This document shows, piece by piece, positions 25,796-34,664 of a DNA stretch of 64,000 nt (position 1 is its first letter; the number at the start of each line of letters is the position of its first letter). The notes below the pieces were generated by a model. That model was given only the letters and a program-made list of their open reading frames with translations. It made no database searches and was not told where the DNA came from. Both the position numbers and the translations under genes were made by a program. Source of the DNA: Curtobacterium sp. UNCCL20 (GTDB lineage Bacteria > Actinomycetota > Actinomycetes > Actinomycetales > Microbacteriaceae); NCBI RefSeq assembly GCF_900101675.1, contig NZ_FNKG01000004.1, positions 1 to 64,000 on the forward strand. The letters are read 5' to 3'.

Positions 25796-26491
25796 ATGCA
25801 GCATGATGGAGCCGTGACTCCCGTGCGCCGCGAACCCCTCGCCGAACAGGCAGCCGTCGCGCTCCTCGACCGGATCCGGTCCGGCGAGTGGCCCCTCGGA
25901 GCCCGACTGCCCGGCGAGACCACGCTCGCGCCGCAGCTCGGCGTCGGGCGGTCCACGATCCGTGAGGCCGTCCGGCAGCTCGCCGGACGAGGGGTGCTGA
26001 CCTCGCGGCAGGGCGCGGGTGTCTTCGTGACGTCACTCGACGTCCCCGAGGACTGGGAGCACGTACTCCGCCGAGCGGACATCACCGCGGTCATCGAGGC
26101 GCGCACCGCCATCGAGGTCGAGGCCGCCGCGCTGGCGGCCACCCGCCGGACACCCGCCGAGCTTCGCGGCCTGCGTCGCGCCGTCGAGCACCGCGGTGGG
26201 CACCGTGACGCGATCGAGGAGCACGTCGACGCCGACACCGCGCTGCACCGCGCTGTCGTCACCGCGGCCCACAACCCGATCCTCACCGAACTGTTCGACG
26301 GCTTCACCCCGCGGAGCCGCCAGGCGATGATCGAGTTGCTCCGCATCGGCGGCGAGTACGGCTCCGACGACGACCAGGCGGTGCACATCGGCATCGTCGA
26401 TGCGATCGCCGACCGCGATCCGGTCGCCGCAGCGGAGCGCACCCGAACTCACCTGGCCACACTCACGGCCCGGCTCGGACCGGTCGGCTGA
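25796..26491 (+). CDS. GntR family regulator, FCD (FadR) subfamily
   Basis: A 231-aa regulator. The winged helix is at about 10-75 (PLGARLPGETTLAPQLGVGRSTIREAVRQL) and the all-helical FCD ligand domain at 85-220 (EARTAIEVEAAALA, ALHRAVVTAAHNPILTELF). ATG 25796 is spaced 6 bases from GAGGAG; a TTG one codon earlier is less likely. FCD regulators sense small carboxylates; with leuA as the divergent neighbour a branched-chain oxoacid or leucine-pathway metabolite is a reasonable guess. Followed by a hairpin at 26558-26603. Confidence 0.88.
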   Translation: MQHDGAVTPVRREPLAEQAAVALLDRIRSGEWPLGARLPGETTLAPQLGVGRSTIREAVRQLAGRGVLTSRQGAGVFVTSLDVPEDWEHVLRRADITAVIEARTAIEVEAAALAATRRTPAELRGLRRAVEHRGGHRDAIEEHVDADTALHRAVVTAAHNPILTELFDGFTPRSRQAMIELLRIGGEYGSDDDQAVHIGIVDAIADRDPVAAAERTRTHLATLTARLGPVG

Positions 26492-26557
26492 CCACGGCAT
26501 GAACGGGCTGCCGGACGGCGGGAGGGCTGCCAGGGTGGGCCGGTCTGACGGCCCGGT

Positions 26558-26603
26558 GTCGCGCCTCCAGGCGGTCACCACACTGTCGGACTGGAGGCGC
26601 GAC
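26558..26603. terminator. hairpin of the dispersed palindrome family between convergent genes
   Basis: GTCGCGCCTCCAG (26558-26570) pairs exactly with CTGGAGGCGCGAC (26591-26603) over a 20-nt loop. It lies between the GntR stop (26491) and the leftward SDR stop (26641), a place expected for a two-way terminator, and shares the CTGGAGGCGCG core of the repeat family. Confidence 0.7.
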
Positions 26604-26640
26604 CCGGCACCGCCACCACGCTGCGGATCGCGTGTGGGCG

Positions 26641-27324
26641 TCACCAGGGCAGCGGGCCTGCCTCGTCGGTGAGCGTGCCCGTCAGCCCGTCCGGACCCGT
26701 CGTCGCGAGCGCGACGACGACGCGCGCGCTGTCCGCCGCCGAGCGGCCGATGCCGAACGCCGCGGTCATGTCCGTCGCCGTCGGGCCCGGCTCGACCGCG
26801 TTGAAGCGGATGCCCGGGTGTGCCTTCGCGTACTGCAGCGTGAGCATCGTCGCGGCGGCCTTCGATGCGGAGTAGAGCGCGAGGGGCAGCCCGTACTCCG
26901 CCCGCTCCGGGTTCGTGACCGCCCAGAACGAGCCGGCGCTGCTCGACACCGTGACGACGTTCGGCGCTGCCGACGCGCGGAGGAGCGGCAGGGCTGCCTC
27001 GGTGACGCGGACGATGCCGACGGCGTTCGTGTCGAAGGACCGGAGGGCAGCGGGGCCGTCGAGGTCGGTCGTGAGGACGCCGGCGTTGTGCACGACGACG
27101 TCGAGCCCGGTGCCCGCCGCCGCGATCGTCGCGAGGGCCGCGCGGACGGAGTCGTCATCGGTGACGTCGAGCTGCACGGAGCGTGCCCCGACCTCGGCGG
27201 CGGCGGCAGCACCGCGGGCGGGGTCCCGGGAGCCGATCCAGACGTCGTGCCCGAGGGCGACGAGCTGACGGGCGGTCTCGCGGCCGATGCCCTTGTTGGC
27301 ACCGGTGATGAGTGTGACGGTCAT
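26641..27324 (-). CDS. short-chain dehydrogenase/reductase
   Basis: A 227-aa classical SDR. The NAD(P) motif is TGANKGIG at 7-14, NAG near residue 84, and the catalytic YSASK near 154 with Ser in TVSSSAG. The GSRD after the second strand suggests NADPH preference. ATG 27324 has GGAAGGA ahead. It is divergent from an XRE/MmyB-like regulator only 58 bp away, a common regulator-target layout. Substrate unknown. Confidence 0.9.
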   Translation of the reverse strand: MTVTLITGANKGIGRETARQLVALGHDVWIGSRDPARGAAAAAEVGARSVQLDVTDDDSVRAALATIAAAGTGLDVVVHNAGVLTTDLDGPAALRSFDTNAVGIVRVTEAALPLLRASAAPNVVTVSSSAGSFWAVTNPERAEYGLPLALYSASKAAATMLTLQYAKAHPGIRFNAVEPGPTATDMTAAFGIGRSAADSARVVVALATTGPDGLTGTLTDEAGPLPW

Positions 27325-27382
27325 GGGTGGTCCTTCCGGACGGGTGGGAAATGGACGGGGCGAGCAGCCCGTTCGAGACCGT

Positions 27383-28291
27383 ATGCACGATCTCCTCGCC
27401 CACCCAGAGCCCTCCCGTGACCAGGTCCTGACAGGACCCCCGCAGCACGCACGCGCCGGTCACGGTGTCGCCGGCGGCCGCGGGCACGGGCCCCTTGCGG
27501 CCTACCTGCGGGCGCGACGCGGGCTCGTCTCGCCAGAGGACGCCGGGCTGGCCGTCACGGGGACCCGGCGGGTGGCCGGGCTCCGGCGCGAGGAGGTCGC
27601 GATGCTCGCCGGGATCAGCGCCGACTACTACCTGCGACTCGAGCGCGGTCGCGACCGGAACCCATCGGCACAGGTGCTCGAGGCGCTCGGGCGGGTGCTC
27701 CGCCTCGACGACGAGCACCTCGCGCACATGCGGGACCTCGTGGCGCAGCCGTCGCGACGGCCCGGTGCGGCTGCGGAGCCGGGTTCGGAAGCCGCAGCCG
27801 TCCCGGCCGGGGTGCTGCGACTGCTCGAGGGCATGGTGCAGCCCGCCTTCGTCGAGGACACCGCGTTCGACGTGCTCGCCGCCAACGCGCTCGCCCAGCG
27901 GCTCTCCCCCAGGCTGGTGCCCGGCCGGAACCAGCTGCGCGACCTGCTCACCGAGGCGGACGACTGGGCGCTGCTCCCGGACCACGACGCGATGGCCCAG
28001 TGCCTCGTGGGCAACCTCCGACGGATCACCGCGCCCGGAGACGACGGCCGGCCGGCGCAGCTCGCCGCGGAGCTGGAGGAGGTCAGCGACCGGTTCCGGG
28101 AGCTCTGGGACCGACACGACGTGCAGGGGCAGTCCGGCGGGACCGTCCGGTTCCTCCACCCCGAGGTCGGGCCGCTGGTCCTCGACCGGGAGCGGCTCGC
28201 CGTCGAGGGCGCTGCGGGTATCCGGCTGGTGGTCCTGCACGCGATGCCGGGGTCGGACGCCGCAGCGAAGCTCGCGCGGCTCGCCGGCTGA
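27383..28291 (+). CDS. XRE-family regulator with MmyB-like ligand domain
   Basis: A 302-aa protein. The HTH lies near residues 55-110 (VAGLRREEVAMLAGISADYYLRLERGRD), and the C-terminal MmyB-like PAS-type domain (ILEGMVQPAFVEDTAFDVLAAN onward) binds an acyl ligand in related proteins. The first 40 residues are a low-complexity lead; the start at ATG 27383 lacks a good ribosome site and a later start is possible. It probably controls the divergent SDR gene. Confidence 0.82.
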   Translation: MHDLLAHPEPSRDQVLTGPPQHARAGHGVAGGRGHGPLAAYLRARRGLVSPEDAGLAVTGTRRVAGLRREEVAMLAGISADYYLRLERGRDRNPSAQVLEALGRVLRLDDEHLAHMRDLVAQPSRRPGAAAEPGSEAAAVPAGVLRLLEGMVQPAFVEDTAFDVLAANALAQRLSPRLVPGRNQLRDLLTEADDWALLPDHDAMAQCLVGNLRRITAPGDDGRPAQLAAELEEVSDRFRELWDRHDVQGQSGGTVRFLHPEVGPLVLDRERLAVEGAAGIRLVVLHAMPGSDAAAKLARLAG

Positions 28292-28404
28292 CGGGGGTTC
28301 CACCCGGGCGGGCGCGTCCAGCCGGTACGGACTACTGTCCGTCGTGGTGACCCGAGTCCCCGGCCGCCGGAACGATCTCATCGTCCGAAGCGACCGGAAG
28401 CGCC

Positions 28405-28644
28405 ATGACCTCCCCCACCCAGACCGGCTTGTCCGCGATCGACCCCGTGTGGTGGTCCGAGGTGGACGCGTGGACCTGGCGAGCGATGTCGGGAGCCGCG
28501 CTCATCGGCACGGTGACGCTCGAGTCCCAGTACGTCCTGCGGCTCGCCGACGGAGACCTCGCCGGAGTGCACACGAGCCTCGAGAGCGCCAAGTCCCAGA
28601 TGGACGCGTGGGTGCGCTGGCAGTTCCGGGCACCGCTTTCCTGA
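28405..28644 (+). CDS. small hypothetical protein
   Basis: A 79-aa protein, Trp-rich (PVWWSEVDAWTWRAM, DAWVRWQF), with no recognised domain and no signal peptide. Codon use matches real genes. No strong ribosome site is visible. It is convergent with a lipoprotein gene 10 bp away. Confidence 0.6.
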   Translation: MTSPTQTGLSAIDPVWWSEVDAWTWRAMSGAALIGTVTLESQYVLRLADGDLAGVHTSLESAKSQMDAWVRWQFRAPLS

Positions 28645-28654
28645 GCGGTAGGGG

Positions 28655-29176
28655 TCACTGACCGGCTCCCCGGGTGACGACGAAGGCGTCGAACAGCGTC
28701 TGCCCGGAACGGTCTGTCGTGGACGCGTCGAGCGTGATGCCGGCGCGGCCTTTCGGTACGTCGATTGGGATGCGGGAGGTGACCCCGCAGGTGATGTCAG
28801 CCTGTCCGAGGACGGACATCGACTCGAGACTCTCGCCTGGGCCGGCGGTCGCAGCGGTGTAGTCGCTGACGGTGAGGTGCACCTTCTTCGAGGAGCGGCA
28901 GACGGCGAGGACGTCGTACGGGCCGGCGAGGTCGTACTCGAGGGACACTGACGCGCCGGCTTTCTCGTCGCCGTTCTCAACGGTGAGACGGCCACCAGCT
29001 CCGCCGTGTTCGTCGTCACCGGCGACGTTCATCTGCGCTGACGTCTGACTCATCCACGCGGTGTAGTCCTCCGGGACAGCGTCACCGTGGCTCCCTCCGG
29101 TGCAGCCGGTGAGGATGACTCCTCCGGCGATTCCAGCGAGGAGCGCGGCGGCCGGCCGGCGGATGGCGGTGTTCAC
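28655..29176 (-). CDS. hypothetical lipoprotein
   Basis: A 173-aa exported protein: lipobox signal MNTAIRRPAAALLAGIAGGV then ILTGC gives a lipid-anchored Cys. The mature part is a beta-rich domain of unknown family. GTG 29176 was chosen because the signal peptide starts there; the frame is open further up. Two mature Cys (CRSS, ITCG) might form a disulfide. Confidence 0.7.
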   Translation of the reverse strand: MNTAIRRPAAALLAGIAGGVILTGCTGGSHGDAVPEDYTAWMSQTSAQMNVAGDDEHGGAGGRLTVENGDEKAGASVSLEYDLAGPYDVLAVCRSSKKVHLTVSDYTAATAGPGESLESMSVLGQADITCGVTSRIPIDVPKGRAGITLDASTTDRSGQTLFDAFVVTRGAGQ

Positions 29177-29327
29177 GTGCCGATCATGCCGCGTCCGTCC
29201 GGGGTTCGGCGACCCCGTCAACGCGGGTCGCGAGCTGCCACGGACCCCGCGTGGTCCGTGCGGATCGCGTCACGGACGTTGCCGCTGACCGCCGCATAAG
29301 GTGAGAGGTACGCAACAAGGGGGAGCG

Positions 29328-29972
29328 ATGAGCGAGAGCATCAACACGTGGGGAGGCACGACGCCGAACGTGGCCGCGGAGCCGCAGTTCGTGGTTCGGC
29401 GGCCCAGGTACCAGTCGTTGATGTTCGAGGTACTCGGCGGGACCGTTGCCGTCATCGGCGTGATCGGTGGGTTGAGCGACCTCCTCACCGACGCTGAGAA
29501 CGGCGCTTCGAGCTTCGGGTTCTTCCTGCTGTTCTTCGTCGGCGGCGGAGCCCTGTTCTTCCTCCTCGGCGCTGCCCTCGGCGCGGGACGCATCAACGTG
29601 TACGACCAGCACCTCGACGTGAAGTCCGGGTTCGGGAAGTACCGGCGGCGGAACATCGACGACCTCCACACCCTCCGGTACGGGTCCCAGTCGCAGGGCG
29701 GCGGGCCGACGTTCATCAGCCTCACCGGGTGGAACGACCGCCGGAAGAAGCAGTTCACGGTCTTCACCGGGTACCGCGGGTACCGGGACTTCACCACCTG
29801 GCTGCCGAACGTCGCCCGGAGCAGTGGGCTGACTGCGAACGCGCCGGCCTCCCCACCTGACCGGCCCAGCCGCTCCAGCTGCTCCCTCGTCGCCATCCCC
29901 ACCCGGCGTCAGCGTGACCGAGCCCGGTACTCCCCCGGCGGCCCGCCGCATGCCCGGGCGAAGTGCGCGTAG
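29328..29972 (+). CDS. hypothetical two-helix membrane protein
   Basis: A 214-aa protein with two hydrophobic helices (about residues 35-55 and 63-90) and a cytoplasmic C-terminal half (INVYDQHLDVKSGFGKYRRRNIDDLHTLRYG) resembling PH-like domains of small membrane proteins. ATG 29328 has AAGGGGGAG ahead. Its last 64 bases overlap antisense with the araC gene, and the Arg/Pro-rich end there looks unconserved. Confidence 0.65.
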   Translation: MSESINTWGGTTPNVAAEPQFVVRRPRYQSLMFEVLGGTVAVIGVIGGLSDLLTDAENGASSFGFFLLFFVGGGALFFLLGAALGAGRINVYDQHLDVKSGFGKYRRRNIDDLHTLRYGSQSQGGGPTFISLTGWNDRRKKQFTVFTGYRGYRDFTTWLPNVARSSGLTANAPASPPDRPSRSSCSLVAIPTRRQRDRARYSPGGPPHARAKCA

Positions 29973-30733
29973 AAGCTCGACTGCGACCCGAACCCGGCTG
30001 CGTGCGCGATCTCCGACGTCGTCATCGAGGTCGTCGCGAGCAACCGCTGCGCCTCGGCGACCCGGCACCGGGTGAGGTACTCGAGGATCGTCGTGCCGAC
30101 GTCCTGCCGGAACACTGCCATCGCGTGGTGCGGGTGCAGGTGCGCCGCCGCGGCGACGTCGGCCACCTCGATCGGCTCACGGAACCGGTCGACCACGAAC
30201 CGCACCATGTCGATCACCCGGTGCATGGCGTCCGCGGTGCCGTGCCCGCCGCCCGGGCGGAGGTCGACGGCATTCCGGTGGTGTCGCAGCAGCCGTCGGA
30301 CGAGTGCCTGCGCCTCGAGGTTCGCGATGATCTCGGCGCCGTCGTCCGCGAAGTCCCGCTGCCACGAGCCGAGCATCGACTCGACGTCACGACCGGCGGC
30401 ATCGGTCGGCACGACGACCGGGCGGTTGAGGAGCATCGCGCCGAGGTCGTGGTCCGGCAGCCTCCAAGCGAGCACCTCGCTGAGCGGGATGTGCACCCAG
30501 CGGAACTCGCCCGTGCCCGTCCCGTCACCCACGAGCTGATGCGGGGTCCAGCCCCAGAAGAGCGCGATCTCACCGGCGTGCACGCTGACCGGCGCACCGC
30601 CGAACCGGTAGTCGAGGTGCCCGTCGAGCACGAGGTTGATCTCGAGGTCGTCGTGCCGGTGGGACGACGGCATGAGCGGGGCCGGGCCACGGTGGCTCCA
30701 GTACGCCGCTTCCATCGTCTCCACGTCGAGCAC
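29909..30733 (-). CDS. AraC family regulator of the alpha-galactoside operon
   Basis: A 274-aa regulator. The N-terminal cupin (HRHDDLEINLVLDGHLDYRFGG) binds sugar; the C-terminal pair of HTH motifs (VADVAAAAHLHPHHAMAVFR and TSEIAHAAGFGSQSSFYAHFARA) binds DNA. The overall layout resembles MelR. It starts with GTG 30733, divergent from melA with 132 bp between, so it probably activates the melA operon when alpha-galactosides are present. Confidence 0.88.
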   Translation of the reverse strand: MLDVETMEAAYWSHRGPAPLMPSSHRHDDLEINLVLDGHLDYRFGGAPVSVHAGEIALFWGWTPHQLVGDGTGTGEFRWVHIPLSEVLAWRLPDHDLGAMLLNRPVVVPTDAAGRDVESMLGSWQRDFADDGAEIIANLEAQALVRRLLRHHRNAVDLRPGGGHGTADAMHRVIDMVRFVVDRFREPIEVADVAAAAHLHPHHAMAVFRQDVGTTILEYLTRCRVAEAQRLLATTSMTTSEIAHAAGFGSQSSFYAHFARACGGPPGEYRARSR

Positions 30734-30853
30734 ACGGCGAGCCTACGACAGCGACCCACGAACCCGACGACGACCACAGCGCGGTCAGCACGCATCCGAG
30801 GATCCTGGAACCCCGCCGTCCGAAGCCGGAGGCTCGCACCCACCCCCGCTTCC

Positions 30854-30865
30854 TACCGTGGTCCC
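30854..30865 (+). promoter_or_regulatory. leaderless -10 element of melA
   Basis: TACCGT (30854-30859) is followed by 6 bases and the ATG of melA, and there is no ribosome site, as expected for a leaderless transcript starting at the A of ATG. The -35 region would lie within the araC-melA divergent spacer where activator sites are expected. Confidence 0.55.
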
Positions 30866-32290
30866 ATGACCAAGATCACCATCATCGGCGCCGGCGGCTT
30901 CGTCTTCCCGTTCCGCCTCATCGGCGACCTCGTCTCGTTCCCGGCGCTCCAGGGTGCGACGCTGCACCTCATGGACCTCGACGCGGGCAGGGTCGCCCGC
31001 ACGGCGAACGCCGCCCGCGAGCTCGTCGCGCACCACGGCCTCGGAACCGAGGTGCTGGAGACCACCGACCGCCGCGAGGCCCTCGCGGGCGCGGACGTCG
31101 TCATCATCACGTTCCAGGTCGGCGGCGTGGAGTCGTACAGGTGGGACGTCGAGATCCCCCGGAAGTACGGCATCGACCAGGCCGTCGGCGACACGGTCGG
31201 CCCCGGCGGCGTGTTCCGCTTCCTGCGATCGGTCCGCGCCTACGAGGACATCGCCCGCGACGCGCTCGAGCTCTGCCCGGACGCCCAGTTCATCAACTAC
31301 GCGAACCCGATGGCCATGGCCACGGCGTTCCTCAACGCGAAGGGCCTGCGCACGGTCGGCCTCTGCCACAGCGTGCAGGGCACCACGCGCATGCTCGCCC
31401 GGACCCTCGACGTGCCGTACGACGAGGTCGAGTTCGTCAGCGCCGGCATCAACCACCAGGCGTGGATCCTCGAGTTCAAGCGTCGCAACGGCGAGGACCT
31501 CTACCCGCGCCTCCGCGAGGTGATGACCGCGAAGCACCGGCGTGGCGTCGCGGCGGCCGACCTGCACGACGACGACGGCTACCACAGCGAGGCAGCCGCG
31601 GCGGCGAGCAACTACGAGGGCGGCAACGAGCAGGTCCGCACGCAGCTGATGCGGTCGTTCGGGTACTTCGAGACGGAGTCGAGCCACCATGCGAGCGAGT
31701 ACGTGCCGTACTTCCGCAAGGACCCGGAGACGGTGCTCGAGTACATCCCGGAGCGCTGGGACTACTACGAGATCTGCCTCGCCCACGACGAACAGGGCGA
31801 CGTCGACCAGCAGCTCGAGAAGCTCAAGGCCGACCTCTCCCCGTCGGTCGAGTACGGCGCGAGCATCGTGAACGCGATCGTCACCGGCGTCCCGGCCGTG
31901 GTCTACGGGAACGTCCCGAACAGCACCGGCGTGATCGCGAACCTGCCGTCGGACGCCTGCGTCGAGGTCGCCTGCCTGGCCGACGGCAACGGCGTCACCC
32001 CGACGTCGTTCGGCGAACTGCCGCCGCAGCTCGCGGCGATCAACCGGACGAACACGAACGTGCAGACCCTCGCCGTCCGCGCGGCGCTCACCGGCAACGT
32101 CGAGCACGTCCACCACGCGGTCGCCCTCGACCCCCTCACGGCGGCGCACCTCACCCTCGACCGCATCGCCGAGATGACCGACGAGCTCCTGCACGCGCAC
32201 GCGGCGCTGCTCCCGGAGTCGCTGCGTCCGGCGGACGCCGTCGCGAGTCGACAGGACGTCGGCCTGGAGGCCCGCCCCGCGTTCGTCTGA
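30866..32290 (+). CDS. melA: alpha-galactosidase, glycoside hydrolase family 4
   Basis: A 474-aa NAD- and metal-dependent glycosidase. The Rossmann motif TIIGAGGFVF begins at residue 4, the substrate-loop NPM is at 147-149 and the metal ligands Cys167-His168 sit in LCHSVQGT; NHQAW and ESSHHASEY are further family segments. GH4 enzymes hydrolyse by oxidation-elimination; the CHS form and MelR-like neighbour point to alpha-galactosidase rather than phospho-glucosidase. It acts in the cytoplasm on sugar brought in by the ABC importer encoded downstream. Confidence 0.92.
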   Translation: MTKITIIGAGGFVFPFRLIGDLVSFPALQGATLHLMDLDAGRVARTANAARELVAHHGLGTEVLETTDRREALAGADVVIITFQVGGVESYRWDVEIPRKYGIDQAVGDTVGPGGVFRFLRSVRAYEDIARDALELCPDAQFINYANPMAMATAFLNAKGLRTVGLCHSVQGTTRMLARTLDVPYDEVEFVSAGINHQAWILEFKRRNGEDLYPRLREVMTAKHRRGVAAADLHDDDGYHSEAAAAASNYEGGNEQVRTQLMRSFGYFETESSHHASEYVPYFRKDPETVLEYIPERWDYYEICLAHDEQGDVDQQLEKLKADLSPSVEYGASIVNAIVTGVPAVVYGNVPNSTGVIANLPSDACVEVACLADGNGVTPTSFGELPPQLAAINRTNTNVQTLAVRAALTGNVEHVHHAVALDPLTAAHLTLDRIAEMTDELLHAHAALLPESLRPADAVASRQDVGLEARPAFV

Positions 32291-32299
32291 ACCGTCCGG

Positions 32300-32340
32300 C
32301 CCGGCGTGGGGTCGGGTCGAGAACCAGACCCCGCGCCGGG
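32300..32340 (+). terminator. hairpin inside the mel operon
   Basis: Arms of 14 bases at 32300-32313 and 32327-32340 pair with one G-U. It lies 10 nt past the melA stop and 76 nt ahead of the substrate-binding-protein start. It may be a partial terminator or a mRNA stabiliser protecting the 3' end; sequence alone does not say which. Confidence 0.55.
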
Positions 32341-32416
32341 CGCGCGGCGACGCGCGGACGCACCACGGGCCTCCCGGCCCGATCTGCACGGCACCACGAC
32401 CTCGAAGGAGAGGACC

Positions 32417-33721
32417 ATGCCGACCCGACCACCCACCCAGCTCGCCCGACGAGGGTTCCTCGCGCTCGCCGGCATCTCGATGGCCGGCGCACTCGCCGCC
32501 TGCGCCGGCCAGGGCACCGCTGCCCACGGCGGCACGAAGCACATCCGCCTGTCGACTTGGAACATCCCGACCGACATCACGAGCTACCAGACGATCGCCG
32601 ACGAGTTCGTCGCGGCGCACCCCGGCACCAGCGTCGCCGTCGAGGTCACCACCGGACAGTTCCACCAGTGGTTCATCACCCGGCTCGCCGCCGACCTCGC
32701 GCCCGACGTCATCCGGATCACGCCGCAGCAGATCGGCAGGTACGCCGCGAACGGCAGCCTCGTCGACATCTCGGGCTCGATCCCGAAGGACTACCAGCAG
32801 GACTACAGCACGCCGTTCTGGGCGATCGGCGCCCGGGATGACGGCGTGTACGGCGTCTTCCAGCACACCGACAACTTCATCACCTACTACAACCGCGAGG
32901 TCATGGAGCGGATCGGCGTCACCCCACCGGAGACCCTCGCGGACGCGTGGACGTGGGACGAGTTCCTCGACGTCGCGAAGGAGGTCAAGCAGGTCACCGG
33001 CAAGTACGCGTTCGGGTACGGCTGGTCCGCGCCCGAGACCGCGTACCGGTGGCTGCCGTTCGTGTACCAGAACGGAGGCGCGTTCCTCGGTGAGGACGGC
33101 GCGACCCCCTCGATGGACACCCCCGAGGCCATCGACGCCCTGGCGTTCGGCCGGAAGTGGTACGCCGACGGCCTCGCCACCACCGGCAACCTCTCGAAGA
33201 GCGGCGGCGGGGACGTCTCGCGCAACCTGTTCCTGACCGGGCAGATCGGCATGATGCTGAACAACCCCGAGTCGATCGTGCAGCTCGACACCGACATGCG
33301 GGACAACTGGGGCACGGCGCCGATGATCCGGAACGAGGGTGAAGCGAGTGACCTGGGCGGCAACGCCCTGGCCGTCACGAAGTCGAGCAAGCACCCGGAG
33401 CTCGCGGCCGAACTCGTGGCGATGATCACCTCTCGGCCGAAGATGCAGCAGTTCTGCCACGACGGCAACTGGCTGCCGGCCCGCGAGTCCCTCGACGCGG
33501 CGGACATCGGGTACGCCGCGAACTCGGACACCATGCAGCGGTTCATCGACCAGGGGTCCACCATCCCGCTGTCGATGGTGAAGGCCGAGAGCGGGCAGTA
33601 CTTCTCGTCGCTCAACGCGGTGTTCGCCGACTACCTCGACCTGTGCCTGCTCGGCCAGCTCAGCCCGAAGGAGGCCTCGAGCCAGATGATGGAGGCGATG
33701 CGCAGTGTCACTGCGAACTGA
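32417..33721 (+). CDS. sugar ABC transporter substrate-binding lipoprotein
   Basis: A 434-aa family 1 solute-binding protein. Twin Arg at 11-12 starts the signal, and the lipobox ends at Cys29 (AGALAAC). The body has the usual FITRLAADLAPDVIRITPQQ hinge segment. ATG 32417 has AAGGAGAGG ahead. It hands alpha-galactosides such as melibiose or raffinose (inferred from melA) to the two permeases. No ATPase gene is linked; a shared MsiK-type ATPase elsewhere is likely. Confidence 0.9.
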   Translation: MPTRPPTQLARRGFLALAGISMAGALAACAGQGTAAHGGTKHIRLSTWNIPTDITSYQTIADEFVAAHPGTSVAVEVTTGQFHQWFITRLAADLAPDVIRITPQQIGRYAANGSLVDISGSIPKDYQQDYSTPFWAIGARDDGVYGVFQHTDNFITYYNREVMERIGVTPPETLADAWTWDEFLDVAKEVKQVTGKYAFGYGWSAPETAYRWLPFVYQNGGAFLGEDGATPSMDTPEAIDALAFGRKWYADGLATTGNLSKSGGGDVSRNLFLTGQIGMMLNNPESIVQLDTDMRDNWGTAPMIRNEGEASDLGGNALAVTKSSKHPELAAELVAMITSRPKMQQFCHDGNWLPARESLDAADIGYAANSDTMQRFIDQGSTIPLSMVKAESGQYFSSLNAVFADYLDLCLLGQLSPKEASSQMMEAMRSVTAN

Positions 33722-34664
33722 GACCGCGCCGGTCCGCACGACCGCGTCGACCGCACCACCCACCGGAGGGCTCCCCGCGGGCACCGCCGCCCGTCGACGC
33801 CGAGGCCGCTTCGTCCCCTGGGTGTTCGTCGGCCCCGCCGCGCTGCTGTTCCTCGGCTTCTCACTCATCCCGATCGTGACCGCGATCGCCCTGAGCTTCC
33901 AGGACTCGAGCACCTCGCTCGGCGACGGCACCTGGGTCGGCGGGAAGAACTTCGTCGACATGGGCTCCGACCCGCTCATCGGGACGGCGCTCCGGAACAC
34001 CCTCGTCTTCACGATCGGGACCGTCCCGACCGCGATGGCGATCGGCCTCGCGCTGGCGGTTGCCCTGAACCGACCGTTGCCCGGGCGTTCGGTGTTCCGT
34101 GCGCTCTTCTTCGTGCCGATGGTCGCCGCCGGCGTCGTCGTCGGCGTCATCATGTCGTGGATCTTCAACGGGGACTACGGCGTCGTGAACAACCTGCTCG
34201 AAGCGCTCGGACTCGGCCGCGTGCCGTGGCTGACCGCACCGGGATGGGCGATGGCGACCCTGATCATCGTCGTCGTGTGGACCCGGATCGGGTTCTGCAT
34301 GGTGATCTACCTCGGCGCGTTGCAGTCCGTGCCCGCCGAGCTGAAGGAGGCCGCCGCGATCGACGGCGCCTCACGGTGGGTGCGCTTCCGGACGATCACC
34401 TGGCCGCTCCTCCGCCCGACGACGTCGATCCTGCTCATCCTCAACGTGGTGTTCTCCCTGCAGGCGTTCGACGTCATCTACGTGATGACCGGCGGCGGCC
34501 CCGGGTTCTCCACCACAGTGCTCATCCAGTACGTGTTCCGATCCGCGTTCATCGACGCGCGGATGGGGTACGCCGCGGCGCTCGGGCTGGTGCTCGTCGC
34601 GATCCTGCTCGTGTTCACGCTGCTCCGGCAGCGCGCCAGCCGCAAGGCGGAGGAGATGCTCTGA
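33705..34664 (+). CDS. sugar ABC transporter permease, MalF type
   Basis: 319 aa with six membrane helices and the EAA-type coupling loop (ELKEAAAIDGASRWVRFRTITWP). GTG 33705 overlaps the end of the binding-protein gene by 17 bp, with GGAGG 9 bases ahead. The N-terminal 35 residues are a cytoplasmic Arg/Thr-rich lead. Confidence 0.92.
   Translation: MSLRTETAPVRTTASTAPPTGGLPAGTAARRRRGRFVPWVFVGPAALLFLGFSLIPIVTAIALSFQDSSTSLGDGTWVGGKNFVDMGSDPLIGTALRNTLVFTIGTVPTAMAIGLALAVALNRPLPGRSVFRALFFVPMVAAGVVVGVIMSWIFNGDYGVVNNLLEALGLGRVPWLTAPGWAMATLIIVVVWTRIGFCMVIYLGALQSVPAELKEAAAIDGASRWVRFRTITWPLLRPTTSILLILNVVFSLQAFDVIYVMTGGGPGFSTTVLIQYVFRSAFIDARMGYAAALGLVLVAILLVFTLLRQRASRKAEEML

Noticed and set aside
22849..26442. 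A 1197-codon open frame on the lower strand through the desaturase, leuA and gntR region
   Set aside because: It contains the desaturase antisense and frame-shifted leuA; Arg/Pro/Asp-rich composition without domains is typical of antisense frames in high-GC DNA.
30785..34168. A 1127-codon open frame on the lower strand across melA and the sugar importer
   Set aside because: Antisense shadow of genes with clear motifs on the upper strand.
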